The position numbers and the translations under genes were made by a program. From assembly GCA_964551195.1 (NCBI GenBank), contig CAZKBI010000004.1, positions 4,693 to 68,692 on the forward strand: a stretch of DNA of 64,000 nt. The letters run 5' to 3'. The notes beneath the pieces are model-generated. The model had not been told where the DNA came from. It made no database searches and saw only the letters and a list, made by a program, of their open reading frames with translations. Positions 32,244 through 41,137 of the stretch are shown here, one piece after another. Position 1 is the stretch's first letter, and every line of letters starts with the position of its first letter. Origin of the DNA: CAYZPB01 sp964551195. Its GTDB lineage: Bacteria; Bacillota; Bacilli; Tepidibacillales; Tepidibacillaceae.

Positions 32244-33869
32244 TTACTTTAAAAGGTTACCATTATATTCGCGGAAATCAACGCTCATATCAGGAGATGA
32301 TCCTGGAGGAACAAAGCCAGTTGCTGGTAATTGTCCACCTTTTAGAATTTGATCAACAATCGCTTCACGATCAATTGCAAGTGATAGAGCTTTACGAATG
32401 TTTTCATTACCAAAGATTTCATCGTCATTTTGGAATATAACATAGTAAACACCTAAAATTGGTACTGACGTAGCTTCACCTGATTGTAGTAATTCATATG
32501 TTAGTTCAGTAGGTGCTTGATCTTCGTGAATTTGGTTATTTTTGAATAATTGATAAGCTGTGTTATCATCATTAACCATAATCCATTTAATTGAGTTTAA
32601 TTTAACCTCATCTTTATTCCAATAATTTTCGTTTTTAACAACTACAACTTCATCATCATGTTTCCAGCTTTCAAATTTGAAAGGACCGTTTCCGACAAAG
32701 CTTGCTGCATTTGCAGCCCATTTATCATTGCCTTTTACAACTTTCTCGTTTACTGGGTAGAAACTACCAAATGCAGTAAGCTGTAAGAAATAAGGTGTTT
32801 GTGCTTCAAGTTCTACTTTAAGAGTTTTAGCATCAACTGCTGTTACTCCAACTTCATCTGCAGTTCCTTCGCCAGCATTGTATTTTTCACCGTTTTTCAG
32901 TACATACAATTGATAAGCATACTCTGCTGCATTAGCAGGGTCTAGAACACGCTTCCATGCAAATTCAAAGTCGTTTGCAGTAACAGGATCACCGTTAGTC
33001 CAGAAAATATCATCTTTAAGTTTGAAAGTATAAGTTAATTCATCTTCTGAAACCGTCCAACTTTCAGCCATTCCTGATCCTGGTGTTACTTCACTATCCT
33101 TATCCAATCTTGTTAAACCTTCTTGAAGGTGACGAAGAATTTCAAAAGAAGTAGTGTCGGTAGCTAGAGCAGAATCTAAGCTAGGTGGTTCAGTACGAGC
33201 ATTAAGTAATAAATTATTCTTATATGCTGGGTCAGAAATAGATGCCCAAGTGTAGTCTCTGCTTCCTTCCCCATGAAGAACTAAACCTTTAACATATTCT
33301 TGCTGTACTCTTACTTCTGTATAGAAGTAAATTGGTGCGACTCCAGCCTCTTTCAATAGAATCTTTTCAGCTTTGGATAAGTACTCTAAACGCTTTTCCT
33401 GATCGCCAGTTGCTTTTGCATCTGCTAGCAATTTATCGTATTCTGCGTTGCTGTAATTACCTCTGTTATTTCCGCCGCCTGTAAGGAGAACGTCAAGGAA
33501 TGTGATTGGGTCCATGAAGTCCCCTAACCATCCCAAACGAGCCATTTGGAAATCGCCTTCAGATAAAGTGTCAAGATAAGCGTTCCACTCCATGTTGCCA
33601 AGTTCAACCTCAATGCCTAACTCATCAGCCCACATTGCTTGAAGTGCTTCAGCAATTTTCTGATGAGCATCATTTGTGTTGTAGATATACTTCACTGTTG
33701 GAAGTTCATCAAGACCTAATTCTTTTAAACCAGCATTTAATGCCTGCATTGCTTCGCTTTCATCGCCGTTTGCACCTGGCTTATCATCGCCATTACAACC
33801 AACAAGGCCAAGACTTACAACCATAACTAATGCTAGTGCTAGAATTAGCATTTTACGACCTGTTTTCAT
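32244..33869 (-). CDS. oppA: Oligopeptide-binding lipoprotein OppA, apparently circularly permuted
   Basis: Lipoprotein with signal peptide and lipobox LVGC (Cys25), first gene of the opp cluster, so the peptide-capturing component. The order of its parts is abnormal. Residues about 38-212 match the usual C-terminal third of peptide-binding SBP_bac_5 proteins (YIYNTNDAHQKIAEALQAMW, GDFQMARLGWLGDFMDPITF, APIYFYTEV). Residues about 216-541 match the usual N-terminal two-thirds (LLNARTEPPSLDSALATDTT, YTFKLKDDIFWTNGDPVTAN, GNGPFKFESW, IRKALSLAIDREAI). The protein stops at VDFREYNGNLLK, exactly where a normal OppA would continue into the EAMQALNAGLKELGL helix found here near the N-terminus. The frame is continuous, with a tandem stop and a terminator. 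The orphan SBP at 16886-18403 has normal order. Confidence 0.93.
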   Translation of the reverse strand: MKTGRKMLILALALVMVVSLGLVGCNGDDKPGANGDESEAMQALNAGLKELGLDELPTVKYIYNTNDAHQKIAEALQAMWADELGIEVELGNMEWNAYLDTLSEGDFQMARLGWLGDFMDPITFLDVLLTGGGNNRGNYSNAEYDKLLADAKATGDQEKRLEYLSKAEKILLKEAGVAPIYFYTEVRVQQEYVKGLVLHGEGSRDYTWASISDPAYKNNLLLNARTEPPSLDSALATDTTSFEILRHLQEGLTRLDKDSEVTPGSGMAESWTVSEDELTYTFKLKDDIFWTNGDPVTANDFEFAWKRVLDPANAAEYAYQLYVLKNGEKYNAGEGTADEVGVTAVDAKTLKVELEAQTPYFLQLTAFGSFYPVNEKVVKGNDKWAANAASFVGNGPFKFESWKHDDEVVVVKNENYWNKDEVKLNSIKWIMVNDDNTAYQLFKNNQIHEDQAPTELTYELLQSGEATSVPILGVYYVIFQNDDEIFGNENIRKALSLAIDREAIVDQILKGGQLPATGFVPPGSSPDMSVDFREYNGNLLK

Positions 33870-33962
33870 AAATATATACCCCCCTATATTTTTTGATTTT
33901 TATAATAAAGTTGCTAGGCAACCATTATAAACCTTTTAGTAAAATAACTTATACGACAGTTT

Positions 33963-33978
33963 AAGTACATAAGTACTT
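33963..33978. repeat. Inverted repeat upstream of oppA
   Basis: AAGTAC, four bases, GTACTT: a perfect 6-bp dyad about 95 bases upstream of the oppA start, in the AT-rich gap between the fumarase genes and oppA. It may be an operator. I see no confident sigma-A promoter in this gap. Confidence 0.3.
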
Positions 33979-34045
33979 GTATTTTTTAATAATATCATAT
34001 TTTAAAAAATTTTGCTATATTTATTCAATAATTATACAGCAATCC

Positions 34046-34603
34046 TTATAATAACTTAGTATACTTCCCAGCTTCTAGTTCAAACAAATCATTACCATAG
34101 ATATCGTTTGCTACTAAAGCCGTAAAATCCTCGACCTCTAATCTTAAAATCGCTTCGGCCCCCAACTCAGGATAAGCAACCGTCTCAGCAGACTTAATAC
34201 TCTTAGAAATTAGTGCTGCCGCACCACCAACTGCTACAAAGTAGATTGCTTTATGCTTAATAATCGCCTCCCGCACTCTTCTGCCACGTTGTCCTTTACC
34301 AATCGTTCCACGCAGACCCTGTTCCAACAAAAGTGGCGTATACTGGTCAATACGGCTACTAGTCGTAGGTCCCGCAGAACCAATAACTTCCCCTGGCTTG
34401 GCCGGACTTGGCCCCATATAGTAGATTATTTGGTCCTGCAAATCAAATGGTAATTGCTCGCCTTTTGATATCTGCTCCATCAATCTTTGGTGCGCTGCAT
34501 CTCGGGCAACATAAATGGTGCCTGTGATTGATACTTCATCACCTGCTCGCAACTTTGTAATCTCATTTTCAATTAATGGTGCTTCTATTCGATGTGTTGC
34601 CAT
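34046..34603 (-). CDS. Class I fumarate hydratase, beta subunit
   Basis: C-terminal (swivelling) subunit of the two-subunit, iron-sulphur fumarase/L(+)-tartrate dehydratase family. It has the family motif YMGPSPAKPGEVIGSAGPTT and later AVGGAAAL. Length (185) is right. It starts ten bases after the alpha subunit. The context with citrate synthase and isocitrate dehydrogenase favours fumarase over tartrate dehydratase. Oxygen-labile enzymes of this class are common in anaerobes. Confidence 0.92.
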   Translation of the reverse strand: MATHRIEAPLIENEITKLRAGDEVSITGTIYVARDAAHQRLMEQISKGEQLPFDLQDQIIYYMGPSPAKPGEVIGSAGPTTSSRIDQYTPLLLEQGLRGTIGKGQRGRRVREAIIKHKAIYFVAVGGAAALISKSIKSAETVAYPELGAEAILRLEVEDFTALVANDIYGNDLFELEAGKYTKLL

Positions 34604-34613
34604 CTCTTGCTCC

Positions 34614-35456
34614 TTATAAAACTATTTCTTTATGTCTGCTTGCATGGCAGCCCAGATTAACCGAAACTGGCAAACTGGCAATATGCATCGGATATATCTC
34701 AACGTTTACTGCTAGCGCTGTTACTGTCCCACCAAGACCCTGTGGACCAACACCGCTGCTATTTATCTCAGTTAGTAAATCTTTCTCCAATTTCTCAATA
34801 TCGGGCAATCGATTATGCTCGCCGACCCTGCGAAACTGCGCTTCCTTCGCTAGCATGGCAGCTTTCTCAAAAGTACCACCAATTCCAACGCCGATAACCA
34901 ACGGTGGACATGGATTACCACCCGCCGCAATTACCGTTTCCAGAACAAACTGTTTAACACCGTTAATCCCATCTGCCGGTGTTAGCATTTTGCTAGCGGA
35001 CATATTCTCACTGCCGCCACCTTTTGCCAGGAAACGAATTCGGAGTCTATCGCCAGAGACAATTGAGTAATGAATTACTGCTGGCGTATTATCATCAGTA
35101 TTGGTCCTCTCAAAAGGGTGGTCAACAATTGATTTACGTAGATAACCCTCCTGATAGCCAATGCGCACACCTTCGTTAATTGCACTCTCTAAATCGCCAC
35201 CAACTATCCGCAGATCCTGACCAAGCTCAATAAAAAAAACAGCATAGCCAGTATCTTGGCAAATTGGTACTTGATTCGCGCGCGCAATTTCTTGATTTTC
35301 GATTAGTTGTTTAATTATATTTCGACCTATTGGTGATTGTTCTTCCTTTTCAGCATGAACAATGGCTGTGCAAACATCACTGTTTAATAAATAATTTGCC
35401 TCTTTCACCATTTCTGAGACAGCAAGCGAAATTGCCCTAACATCGATTTCTCTCAT
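34614..35456 (-). CDS. Class I fumarate hydratase, alpha subunit
   Basis: Catalytic subunit that carries the [4Fe-4S] cluster. The three cluster cysteines appear in PICQDTG, NPCPP and NLGCHASRH. Residues about 1-280 match the TtdA/FumA N-terminal domain. The ATG at 35456 is eight bases after GGAGG; earlier in-frame starts overlap that site. It sits directly after icd, so citrate synthase, icd and fumarase form one TCA-cycle transcription unit. Confidence 0.93.
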   Translation of the reverse strand: MREIDVRAISLAVSEMVKEANYLLNSDVCTAIVHAEKEEQSPIGRNIIKQLIENQEIARANQVPICQDTGYAVFFIELGQDLRIVGGDLESAINEGVRIGYQEGYLRKSIVDHPFERTNTDDNTPAVIHYSIVSGDRLRIRFLAKGGGSENMSASKMLTPADGINGVKQFVLETVIAAGGNPCPPLVIGVGIGGTFEKAAMLAKEAQFRRVGEHNRLPDIEKLEKDLLTEINSSGVGPQGLGGTVTALAVNVEIYPMHIASLPVSVNLGCHASRHKEIVL

Positions 35457-35492
35457 TTGATCAGCCTCCATCACCAAGTAGTTTCTTTATCC

Positions 35493-36788
35493 TTACATAT
35501 TATTAATTAGCTCTGTCCCAAACTCCGAGCACTTTAGCTCAGTCGCACCATCCATCATTCGAGCGAAATCGTAGGTAACTTTTTTGCTAGAAATCGTTTT
35601 TTCCATCGCGGAAATTATTAAATCGGCTGCTTCATCCCAACCCAGATAGCGTAGCATCATCTCACCCGACAGAATTACCGAAGATGGATTAACCTTATCC
35701 AATCCTGCATATTTGGGTGCAGTTCCGTGTGTCGCCTCAAAAATAGCTATTCCCGTATCATAATTGATGTTTGCTCCTGGCGCTATACCGATTCCACCAA
35801 TCTGTGCCGCGAGAGCATCAGAAATATAGTCGCCATTAAGATTCGTTGTCGCAATAACATCGTATGCTTTAGGCCGCAACAGAATCTGTTGCAAAAAGGC
35901 ATCGGCGATTATATCCTTGATAATGATTTTCCCCGCCGCTATTGCGTCTGCCTGCACTTGATTTGCTACCTCGATCCCGCGCTCCTCAGCTATCCGATCG
36001 TGCTGATTCCAAGTAAAAACATCGTCGCCATACTCCGCCTCCAAAAAGTCATAGCCCCATTGTTTAAAGGCACCTTCAGTGTATTTCATAATATTACCTT
36101 TATGGACAAGCGTTACGGATTCACGTTTGTTCGCAATTGCATAATCAATAGCTGAACGAACTAAACGCTCTGTTCCCTCTTTCGAGATTGGCTTGATTCC
36201 AATGGAAGATGTTTCGGGAAAGCGAATATTCTGAACATCTAGTTCTTCTTGTAAGAACTTAATAATTCTGATTGCTCCCTCTGAGCCAGCCTCCCATTCA
36301 ATTCCCGCATATATATCCTCTGTATTTTCACGGAAAATCACCATATCTACATATTCTGGGTGTTTGACTGGCGAAGGTACGCCATTAAACCATTTAACTG
36401 GACGCACACAGGCATAAAGATCCAGTTCCTGTCTTAAGGTTACATTTAAAGAACGGAAGCCACCACCAATCGGTGTTGTCAGAGGTCCCTTGATGCTAAC
36501 GAGGTATTTTCTTAGTGCCGTTAAAGTATCTTCAGGCAGCCATTCTCCCCACATGTCAAATGCTTTCTCGCCTGTATAGATTTCATACCAAGCTATTTTT
36601 TTGTTACCGTTATAGGCCTTTTCAACTGCCGCATCGAGAACGCCTTTAGCTGCAGCCCAAATATCTGGTCCAGTTCCATCACCTTCAATAAAGGGAACAA
36701 CTGGATTGTCAGGCACTTGTAGTTTCCCGTCTCTAACTGTGATTTTCTCGCCCGTCAGTGGTAATTCATACTTTTCAAAAATACTCAT
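35493..36788 (-). CDS. icd: Isocitrate dehydrogenase (NADP type)
   Basis: Oxidatively decarboxylates isocitrate to 2-oxoglutarate. The 431-residue protein matches bacterial homodimeric NADP-IDH: FIEGDGTGPDIW near the start, DLYACVRPVKWFNGVPSPVK, the substrate-loop region FRENTEDIYAGIEWE, NLNGDYISDALAAQIGG, and ATHGTAPKYAG. A good GGAGG site precedes the ATG. Being next to citrate synthase matches Bacillus citZ-icd; mdh is not present, and fumarase takes its place. Confidence 0.95.
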   Translation of the reverse strand: MSIFEKYELPLTGEKITVRDGKLQVPDNPVVPFIEGDGTGPDIWAAAKGVLDAAVEKAYNGNKKIAWYEIYTGEKAFDMWGEWLPEDTLTALRKYLVSIKGPLTTPIGGGFRSLNVTLRQELDLYACVRPVKWFNGVPSPVKHPEYVDMVIFRENTEDIYAGIEWEAGSEGAIRIIKFLQEELDVQNIRFPETSSIGIKPISKEGTERLVRSAIDYAIANKRESVTLVHKGNIMKYTEGAFKQWGYDFLEAEYGDDVFTWNQHDRIAEERGIEVANQVQADAIAAGKIIIKDIIADAFLQQILLRPKAYDVIATTNLNGDYISDALAAQIGGIGIAPGANINYDTGIAIFEATHGTAPKYAGLDKVNPSSVILSGEMMLRYLGWDEAADLIISAMEKTISSKKVTYDFARMMDGATELKCSEFGTELINNM

Positions 36789-36821
36789 CTATATCCTCCT
36801 AATTATCTTATCTGTTTGTAC

Positions 36822-37934
36822 TTATCTATTGGAAACCGGAATGTACTTGCGGTCTTCTGGCCCAGTGTATTGGGCTCGCGGTCTAATCAATCGATTATTT
36901 TCATATTGCTCCATAATGTGCGCCGTCCAACCAGCCATACGGCTAATTATAAAGATTGGCGTGAACAGGTCCTTAGAAATCCCTAAATAATTGTAGAGGG
37001 TTGCAGAATAAAAATCGACATTAGGAAGTAACCCCTTCTGCTCATAAACATACTCTGCAATTTCGCATGATAAGTTATAACACTCCATGTCATTATTCTG
37101 CTTGGCAATCTTGCGCGCAACCTCTTTTAAATGGACTGTGCGTGGGTCACCATTTTTGTATACGCGGTGACCTATCCCCATAATTTTTTCGTTATTGTTT
37201 AATTTATTATCAATGTAGGACTTTATATTAGAACAATCGCCTATCTCTTCCAGCATCAACATAACCTGCTCATTTGCTCCCCCATGCAAGCTACCTTTTA
37301 AGGCTCCCATGGCGGCGATAACACCTGAATGCATATCAGATAGTGTTGATACAGTAACACGCGCAGTAAAGGTAGAGGCATTTAACTCATGATCGGCATG
37401 CAGAATCAGGGCCTGATCGAAAGCTCTTTCAGTTAGCTCATCCGGTTCTTTCCCCGATAACATGTATAAAAAATTAGCAGCATAGCTGAGTTCTGGTCTC
37501 GCTTTAATCGGTTCTAAATTATTGCGAACTCTAAAGAGTGTAGCAACTATTGGTGCAATTTGTGCCATCAGGAATGTTGCTTTTTTCAAATTTGCAGCTT
37601 GCGAGAAGTCGTTAACCTCAGTATTATAGAGTGCCGAAATTGAAATTATAACTCGCATAACGTCAATAAAGTCAGTGTTCTTTGGTAATAACTTCATTAG
37701 CGTGATGATATTTTCTGAGAGGTTGCTATGTTTTTTTAATTCTTCTTTGAAAACTGCATATTCAGCCGCTGTTGGTAATTCACCATACCAGAGCAGATAA
37801 ATTGTCTCCTCAAACTTTGCGTTTACAGCAAGGTCATCCAGTCGATAGCCTCTATATCTAATCATTTCATCATCAATTAAGGTAATCGCTGATTTTGCTG
37901 CAATTATTCCATCTAAACCTTTTGTTTTATCCAT
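36822..37934 (-). CDS. citZ: Citrate synthase
   Basis: Condenses acetyl-CoA and oxaloacetate. The 370-residue type I enzyme has the catalytic histidines in LHADHELNAST and GIGHRVYKNGDPR and the aspartate in NVDFYSATLY. Length and sequence resemble Bacillus CitZ and also 2-methylcitrate synthases; position upstream of icd supports a TCA role. It is the first gene of the citZ-icd-fumarase unit. Confidence 0.93.
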   Translation of the reverse strand: MDKTKGLDGIIAAKSAITLIDDEMIRYRGYRLDDLAVNAKFEETIYLLWYGELPTAAEYAVFKEELKKHSNLSENIITLMKLLPKNTDFIDVMRVIISISALYNTEVNDFSQAANLKKATFLMAQIAPIVATLFRVRNNLEPIKARPELSYAANFLYMLSGKEPDELTERAFDQALILHADHELNASTFTARVTVSTLSDMHSGVIAAMGALKGSLHGGANEQVMLMLEEIGDCSNIKSYIDNKLNNNEKIMGIGHRVYKNGDPRTVHLKEVARKIAKQNNDMECYNLSCEIAEYVYEQKGLLPNVDFYSATLYNYLGISKDLFTPIFIISRMAGWTAHIMEQYENNRLIRPRAQYTGPEDRKYIPVSNR

Positions 37935-38023
37935 AATCAGTTCCTCTTTCTTTTCGCAATAGTTATCAATAAGTATAATCTTTCTTTACGCCTCTTCTAT
38001 TCTATTATATTTAAACTGAATTG

Positions 38024-38037
38024 TGAATAACTATTCA
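38024..38037. repeat. Inverted repeat upstream of citrate synthase, operator candidate
   Basis: TGAATA-AC-TATTCA, a perfect 6-bp dyad between crp1 and citZ. It lies about where the -35 would be for the TATAAT seen closer to citZ, which has no good -35. This fits a regulator-dependent promoter. The binding protein is unknown. Confidence 0.4.
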
Positions 38038-38045
38038 TTCTGATT

Positions 38046-38741
38046 TTACCAGCTCTTGTTGCTAACAATCTCACCATCAGCTAATTCTGTTAACTCTATC
38101 TTATTGATTAAAATGAATCTATCGCGCTCAACTTGAATCAAGTTCTCATCAGACATTCGACGCAGATAACGACAGACTACCTCCTTAGTTGAACCAACTG
38201 TTGAAGCAATCTCCTCCAGTGTCATATCTCTTGGAATACAGCTTTCATCTGATGATTCAAACTCACTTACCAATAGGCGTGCCAAGCGACTTCCAAGCGA
38301 GGAAGAAGAAAAATCCTCAATAATATGCCTTACCTCAAGTGACCTCTCATTCAGTTTACAGCACATCTGCCATAAGGCTTCTTTATTATTTCTAAATAAG
38401 GGCAATATATTGGCTCTGTGCCACCGATAAATTGTTGAGGGCCTAAAAGCAACTAGGGTTGCTGGTGTTGGTCTTTGAGCAAAAACAGCGTGCCCCAAGA
38501 AAACATCCCCAACATTAAATTTCTTCATAATAACGCTTCTGCCATTAATAAGCTCTTTTTTTGCATATAAAAGACCATCACTCAATATAAAAATATAAGG
38601 AAAATCGCCACCATTAAAGTGAAGGTATTCACCTTTTTCTAAAAATACCTTCTCGGCTTCTGCAATTAAAGTATCTCTCTCCTCGACAGTGAAAGAAGAA
38701 AATAAAGAGTTTTCTTCCATGAATCTAGCTAGAAATTGCAT
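38046..38741 (-). CDS. Crp/Fnr family transcriptional regulator 1
   Basis: About 231 residues: N-terminal cyclic-nucleotide-binding-type beta-barrel (about 15-130), dimer helix, then a winged helix with recognition stretch TLEEIASTVGSTKEVVCRYLRRMS. It lacks the FNR cysteine cluster. I start it at the ATG at 38741, after AAAGG, because this aligns its length with the second copy at 39891-40592; an ATG 18 codons upstream is in frame. It is transcribed away from the membrane protein gene at 38926, which it may control. Confidence 0.9.
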   Translation of the reverse strand: MQFLARFMEENSLFSSFTVEERDTLIAEAEKVFLEKGEYLHFNGGDFPYIFILSDGLLYAKKELINGRSVIMKKFNVGDVFLGHAVFAQRPTPATLVAFRPSTIYRWHRANILPLFRNNKEALWQMCCKLNERSLEVRHIIEDFSSSSLGSRLARLLVSEFESSDESCIPRDMTLEEIASTVGSTKEVVCRYLRRMSDENLIQVERDRFILINKIELTELADGEIVSNKSW

Positions 38742-38925
38742 GTAGTCAACACACCTTTTTTTAAAAGTAAGCAGTTGTCTAATGTTACATTCCATTATAT
38801 TCGATTATCACCTTTAATTAAAGAATGATTTATTTTACTTTCTTTTAACCTGGGTTAATTGTTCACATACTATTATCTGTTATGTTGATAATGAGTAATT
38901 ATAATAATATAAGGAGGTTTCGAAA

Positions 38926-39795
38926 ATGAATCAATTGCTTTCAAAGAACACACGAATGATTGTACTTATTGTTGTCTTAATTGCTGCTTTACTAATGATC
39001 GCTGTACTACCTTTTACTACGCCCGCTGCCTTAGATAAAATTCAGGTAGAGCAAGGTAAAAGAATCGACCAGTTTCAGCAAGAAGATGCTACTAAGGCTT
39101 CATTAATTTCTACCACACAAAAGCTTGTAGGGTTCTTCTTCCCACTATGGACAGCTCTAACAATGTTTGCAGGAATGGTAATACTTGTAGTTGCTAAAGC
39201 ATTCTACCAGGGGGCAAGGTGGGCTAGATCCTTAATCCTTCTATGTCTTGCAATACCTTCTTCTGGTGGCGCATACATGACTGTTCCATACCTAAACTTT
39301 GCTAAAGTTGGTATCCCTAACGGCCTCTTTTTTGCGGCTGTCGGACTAGTCGCCTACTTTGTAGTAGTGCTTGCAACTAAAGCATCTGTGAAACAGAAGT
39401 TAATTGACGCTTGGGTATTCTTGATTCTGGGTGTTAGTGCTGCTGAAGCATTCGCAAACGGACATGCCGCTGAGCGGATTGTTGAAGGACACATCCAAAG
39501 ACCATTTTACGCTGAAGGCATCTTTATCCTATTCCCAACTATGGTGATAGGCTGGATTGCAACTATTCTATTGTTCCTATCAATCTATTTTATTGCTCAA
39601 CGCCACATTGCTGGTCTATACATGGCACTAGTTAGTGGACTCGGAATTATGATAATGGGATTTGCTACACAAACAGTAAGAACTGCTACTTATGACTATC
39701 TGTATCAAGGTTTAATGGGATTAGCAATTCTCGTAACATTCTTGATTCCAGTTGTTAAAGCAAGAATTCTCGAAAAAGATGAACTTACCCTATAG
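38926..39795 (+). CDS. Polytopic membrane protein of unknown function
   Basis: 289 residues with about eight membrane segments, starting near residues 11-30, then a soluble loop (about 33-60) rich in Gln, Lys and Asp, then segments at about 66-90, 98-116, 130-150, 160-178, 198-222, 226-250 and 258-280. I recognise no family motif. It has a strong AAGGAGG ribosome-binding site and ends at a clear terminator, so it is its own unit. Flanking Crp-type regulators on both sides suggest regulation by one or both. A respiratory or small-molecule membrane role is only a guess. Confidence 0.8.
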   Translation: MNQLLSKNTRMIVLIVVLIAALLMIAVLPFTTPAALDKIQVEQGKRIDQFQQEDATKASLISTTQKLVGFFFPLWTALTMFAGMVILVVAKAFYQGARWARSLILLCLAIPSSGGAYMTVPYLNFAKVGIPNGLFFAAVGLVAYFVVVLATKASVKQKLIDAWVFLILGVSAAEAFANGHAAERIVEGHIQRPFYAEGIFILFPTMVIGWIATILLFLSIYFIAQRHIAGLYMALVSGLGIMIMGFATQTVRTATYDYLYQGLMGLAILVTFLIPVVKARILEKDELTL

Positions 39796-39816
39796 TTATA
39801 ATCAATAAAAGGTGAG

Positions 39817-39860
39817 GATAAGCCCGATAAGACGATCTCTTAGCGGGCTTCCTTATGTTT
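39817..39860. terminator. Terminator between the membrane protein gene and crp2
   Basis: AAGCCCG (39820-39826) pairs with CGGGCTT (39844-39850), with inner TAAGA/TCTTA pairing (39828-39832 with 39838-39842). T-rich sequence follows on the plus strand. It separates the convergent genes. Confidence 0.8.
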
Positions 39861-39890
39861 AAATTAAATTTTATAATAACTTATAATAGC

Positions 39891-40592
39891 TTAATCCCAG
39901 CTTCTTTTGGTTATTGCCTCACCATCAGCCATTTTACTTAATTCAATTTTATTAATTAAAATAAATTTAGTACGGTCAACCTGAATTAAATTTTCATCTG
40001 AAAGACGATATAATAACCTACATACAACTTCCCTTGTCGAGCCAATCTTCGCAGCCATGTCATCAAGTGTCATATTTCGTGGGATTGATTCAGTATCTAG
40101 CTTGTCAAACTGTTCAACCAATAACCGCGCTAGTCGATTTACAACCGGATTAAACACGATCTCCTCCATCGCCAGATTAGCTTCAATCGTGCGTTGACTT
40201 AATTGAACGCAGAGATCCCATAGTGCCTCTTTATTATTCTTAATTATCGGTAGAATAACATCACGATGCCATTGATATACAGTCGTAGGTTTGATAGCAA
40301 TCATCGTTGATGGTGTTGGATTATCACGAAACATTGCATGTCCCCAGAATGTATCCCCTTCACCGAAAGTCTTTAATGTAAAGTTTCTACCTTCTGCCGA
40401 GTCCTTGTTTGCATTAATTAACCCATCAGCAATAATAATTACATAGGGATAGCGGTTGCCACTTAAACTTACTGTCGTACCTTTTGCTATATCTACCTTG
40501 GTCGCACATTCCAACAATTGTTTTTTCTCTTCCCCTTTAAATTGACGGAAGATTAGCTTATCAGCAATTAAATTTTCTAATTCCTTATACAT
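39891..40592 (-). CDS. Crp/Fnr family transcriptional regulator 2
   Basis: 233-residue paralogue of the regulator at 38046-38741. Shared blocks include PTPSTMIAIKPTTVYQWHRD (PTPATLVAFRPSTIYRWHRA in the other copy), NNKEALW, and the DNA-binding part DDMAAKIGSTREVVCRLLYRLS. No FNR-type cysteine cluster. AGGAGGTG precedes the ATG. It is convergent with the membrane protein gene and follows the thioesterase gene. The ligand is unknown. Confidence 0.9.
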   Translation of the reverse strand: MYKELENLIADKLIFRQFKGEEKKQLLECATKVDIAKGTTVSLSGNRYPYVIIIADGLINANKDSAEGRNFTLKTFGEGDTFWGHAMFRDNPTPSTMIAIKPTTVYQWHRDVILPIIKNNKEALWDLCVQLSQRTIEANLAMEEIVFNPVVNRLARLLVEQFDKLDTESIPRNMTLDDMAAKIGSTREVVCRLLYRLSDENLIQVDRTKFILINKIELSKMADGEAITKRSWD

Positions 40593-40704
40593 AAATCTTT
40601 ATACACCTCCTAGCTACTTAAATTATCACGCCAACCAATTTGCCTTTAGTCAATTGTATCACACCTTAAGCCAAATCCATGTAAATGTTTTCACATGCTC
40701 GACA

Positions 40705-41133
40705 CTAATTCTGTAGTTTATAAAGATCTATAATTTTCTGGTGATAGACAGGTAGCACTTTATCAATTCGTTGTAATTTAAAATCACAATCAACATAAAC
40801 GTGCTTGGTCTCTCCCTCAGCTAATAGCGTTTGATCTGCTATTCTTATCACCTGGTAGCGGAAATCAGTCCTTATACCTGTATGCTTGGCAATAGCTACA
40901 CGAATTATTAAATCATCATCATATTGTGCAGGCACAAGATACTGACAATTCACATCAACTACAGGCATCAATAAGCCAGTCGCTTCCATATCTTTGTATG
41001 TCATACCTATGCTTTTAATCATCTCTGTGCGCGCTATCTCAAACCAGACAAAATAGTTCGAATGATAGACTACGCCCATCTGGTCTGTCTCTTTATAACG
41101 AACGCGCAAGTTTGTTGTGAACCATTTCTCCAT
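40705..41133 (-). CDS. Acyl-CoA thioesterase, YbgC/4-hydroxybenzoyl-CoA thioesterase family
   Basis: Hotdog-fold thioesterase of about 142 residues. The family motif is visible: RVRYKETDQMGVVYHSNYFVW, with the catalytic Asp, then EIARTEMI. The substrate is uncertain; short acyl-CoAs are typical. The ATG at 41133 follows AGGGATT; the frame extends upstream into the malic enzyme gene but has no better start. It begins four bases after the malic enzyme stop and is probably co-transcribed. Confidence 0.9.
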   Translation of the reverse strand: MEKWFTTNLRVRYKETDQMGVVYHSNYFVWFEIARTEMIKSIGMTYKDMEATGLLMPVVDVNCQYLVPAQYDDDLIIRVAIAKHTGIRTDFRYQVIRIADQTLLAEGETKHVYVDCDFKLQRIDKVLPVYHQKIIDLYKLQN

Positions 41134-41137
41134 AGTT

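Noticed and set aside
32053..32352. 99-codon open frame on the plus strand between oppB and oppA
   Set aside because: It crosses the oppA terminator and enters the antisense of oppA; no ribosome-binding site.
32039..34045. Remnants of a tandem oppA copy next to the permuted gene
   Set aside because: I looked for leftover oppA coding fragments in both flanking gaps and found only AT-rich sequence, a terminator and a dyad.
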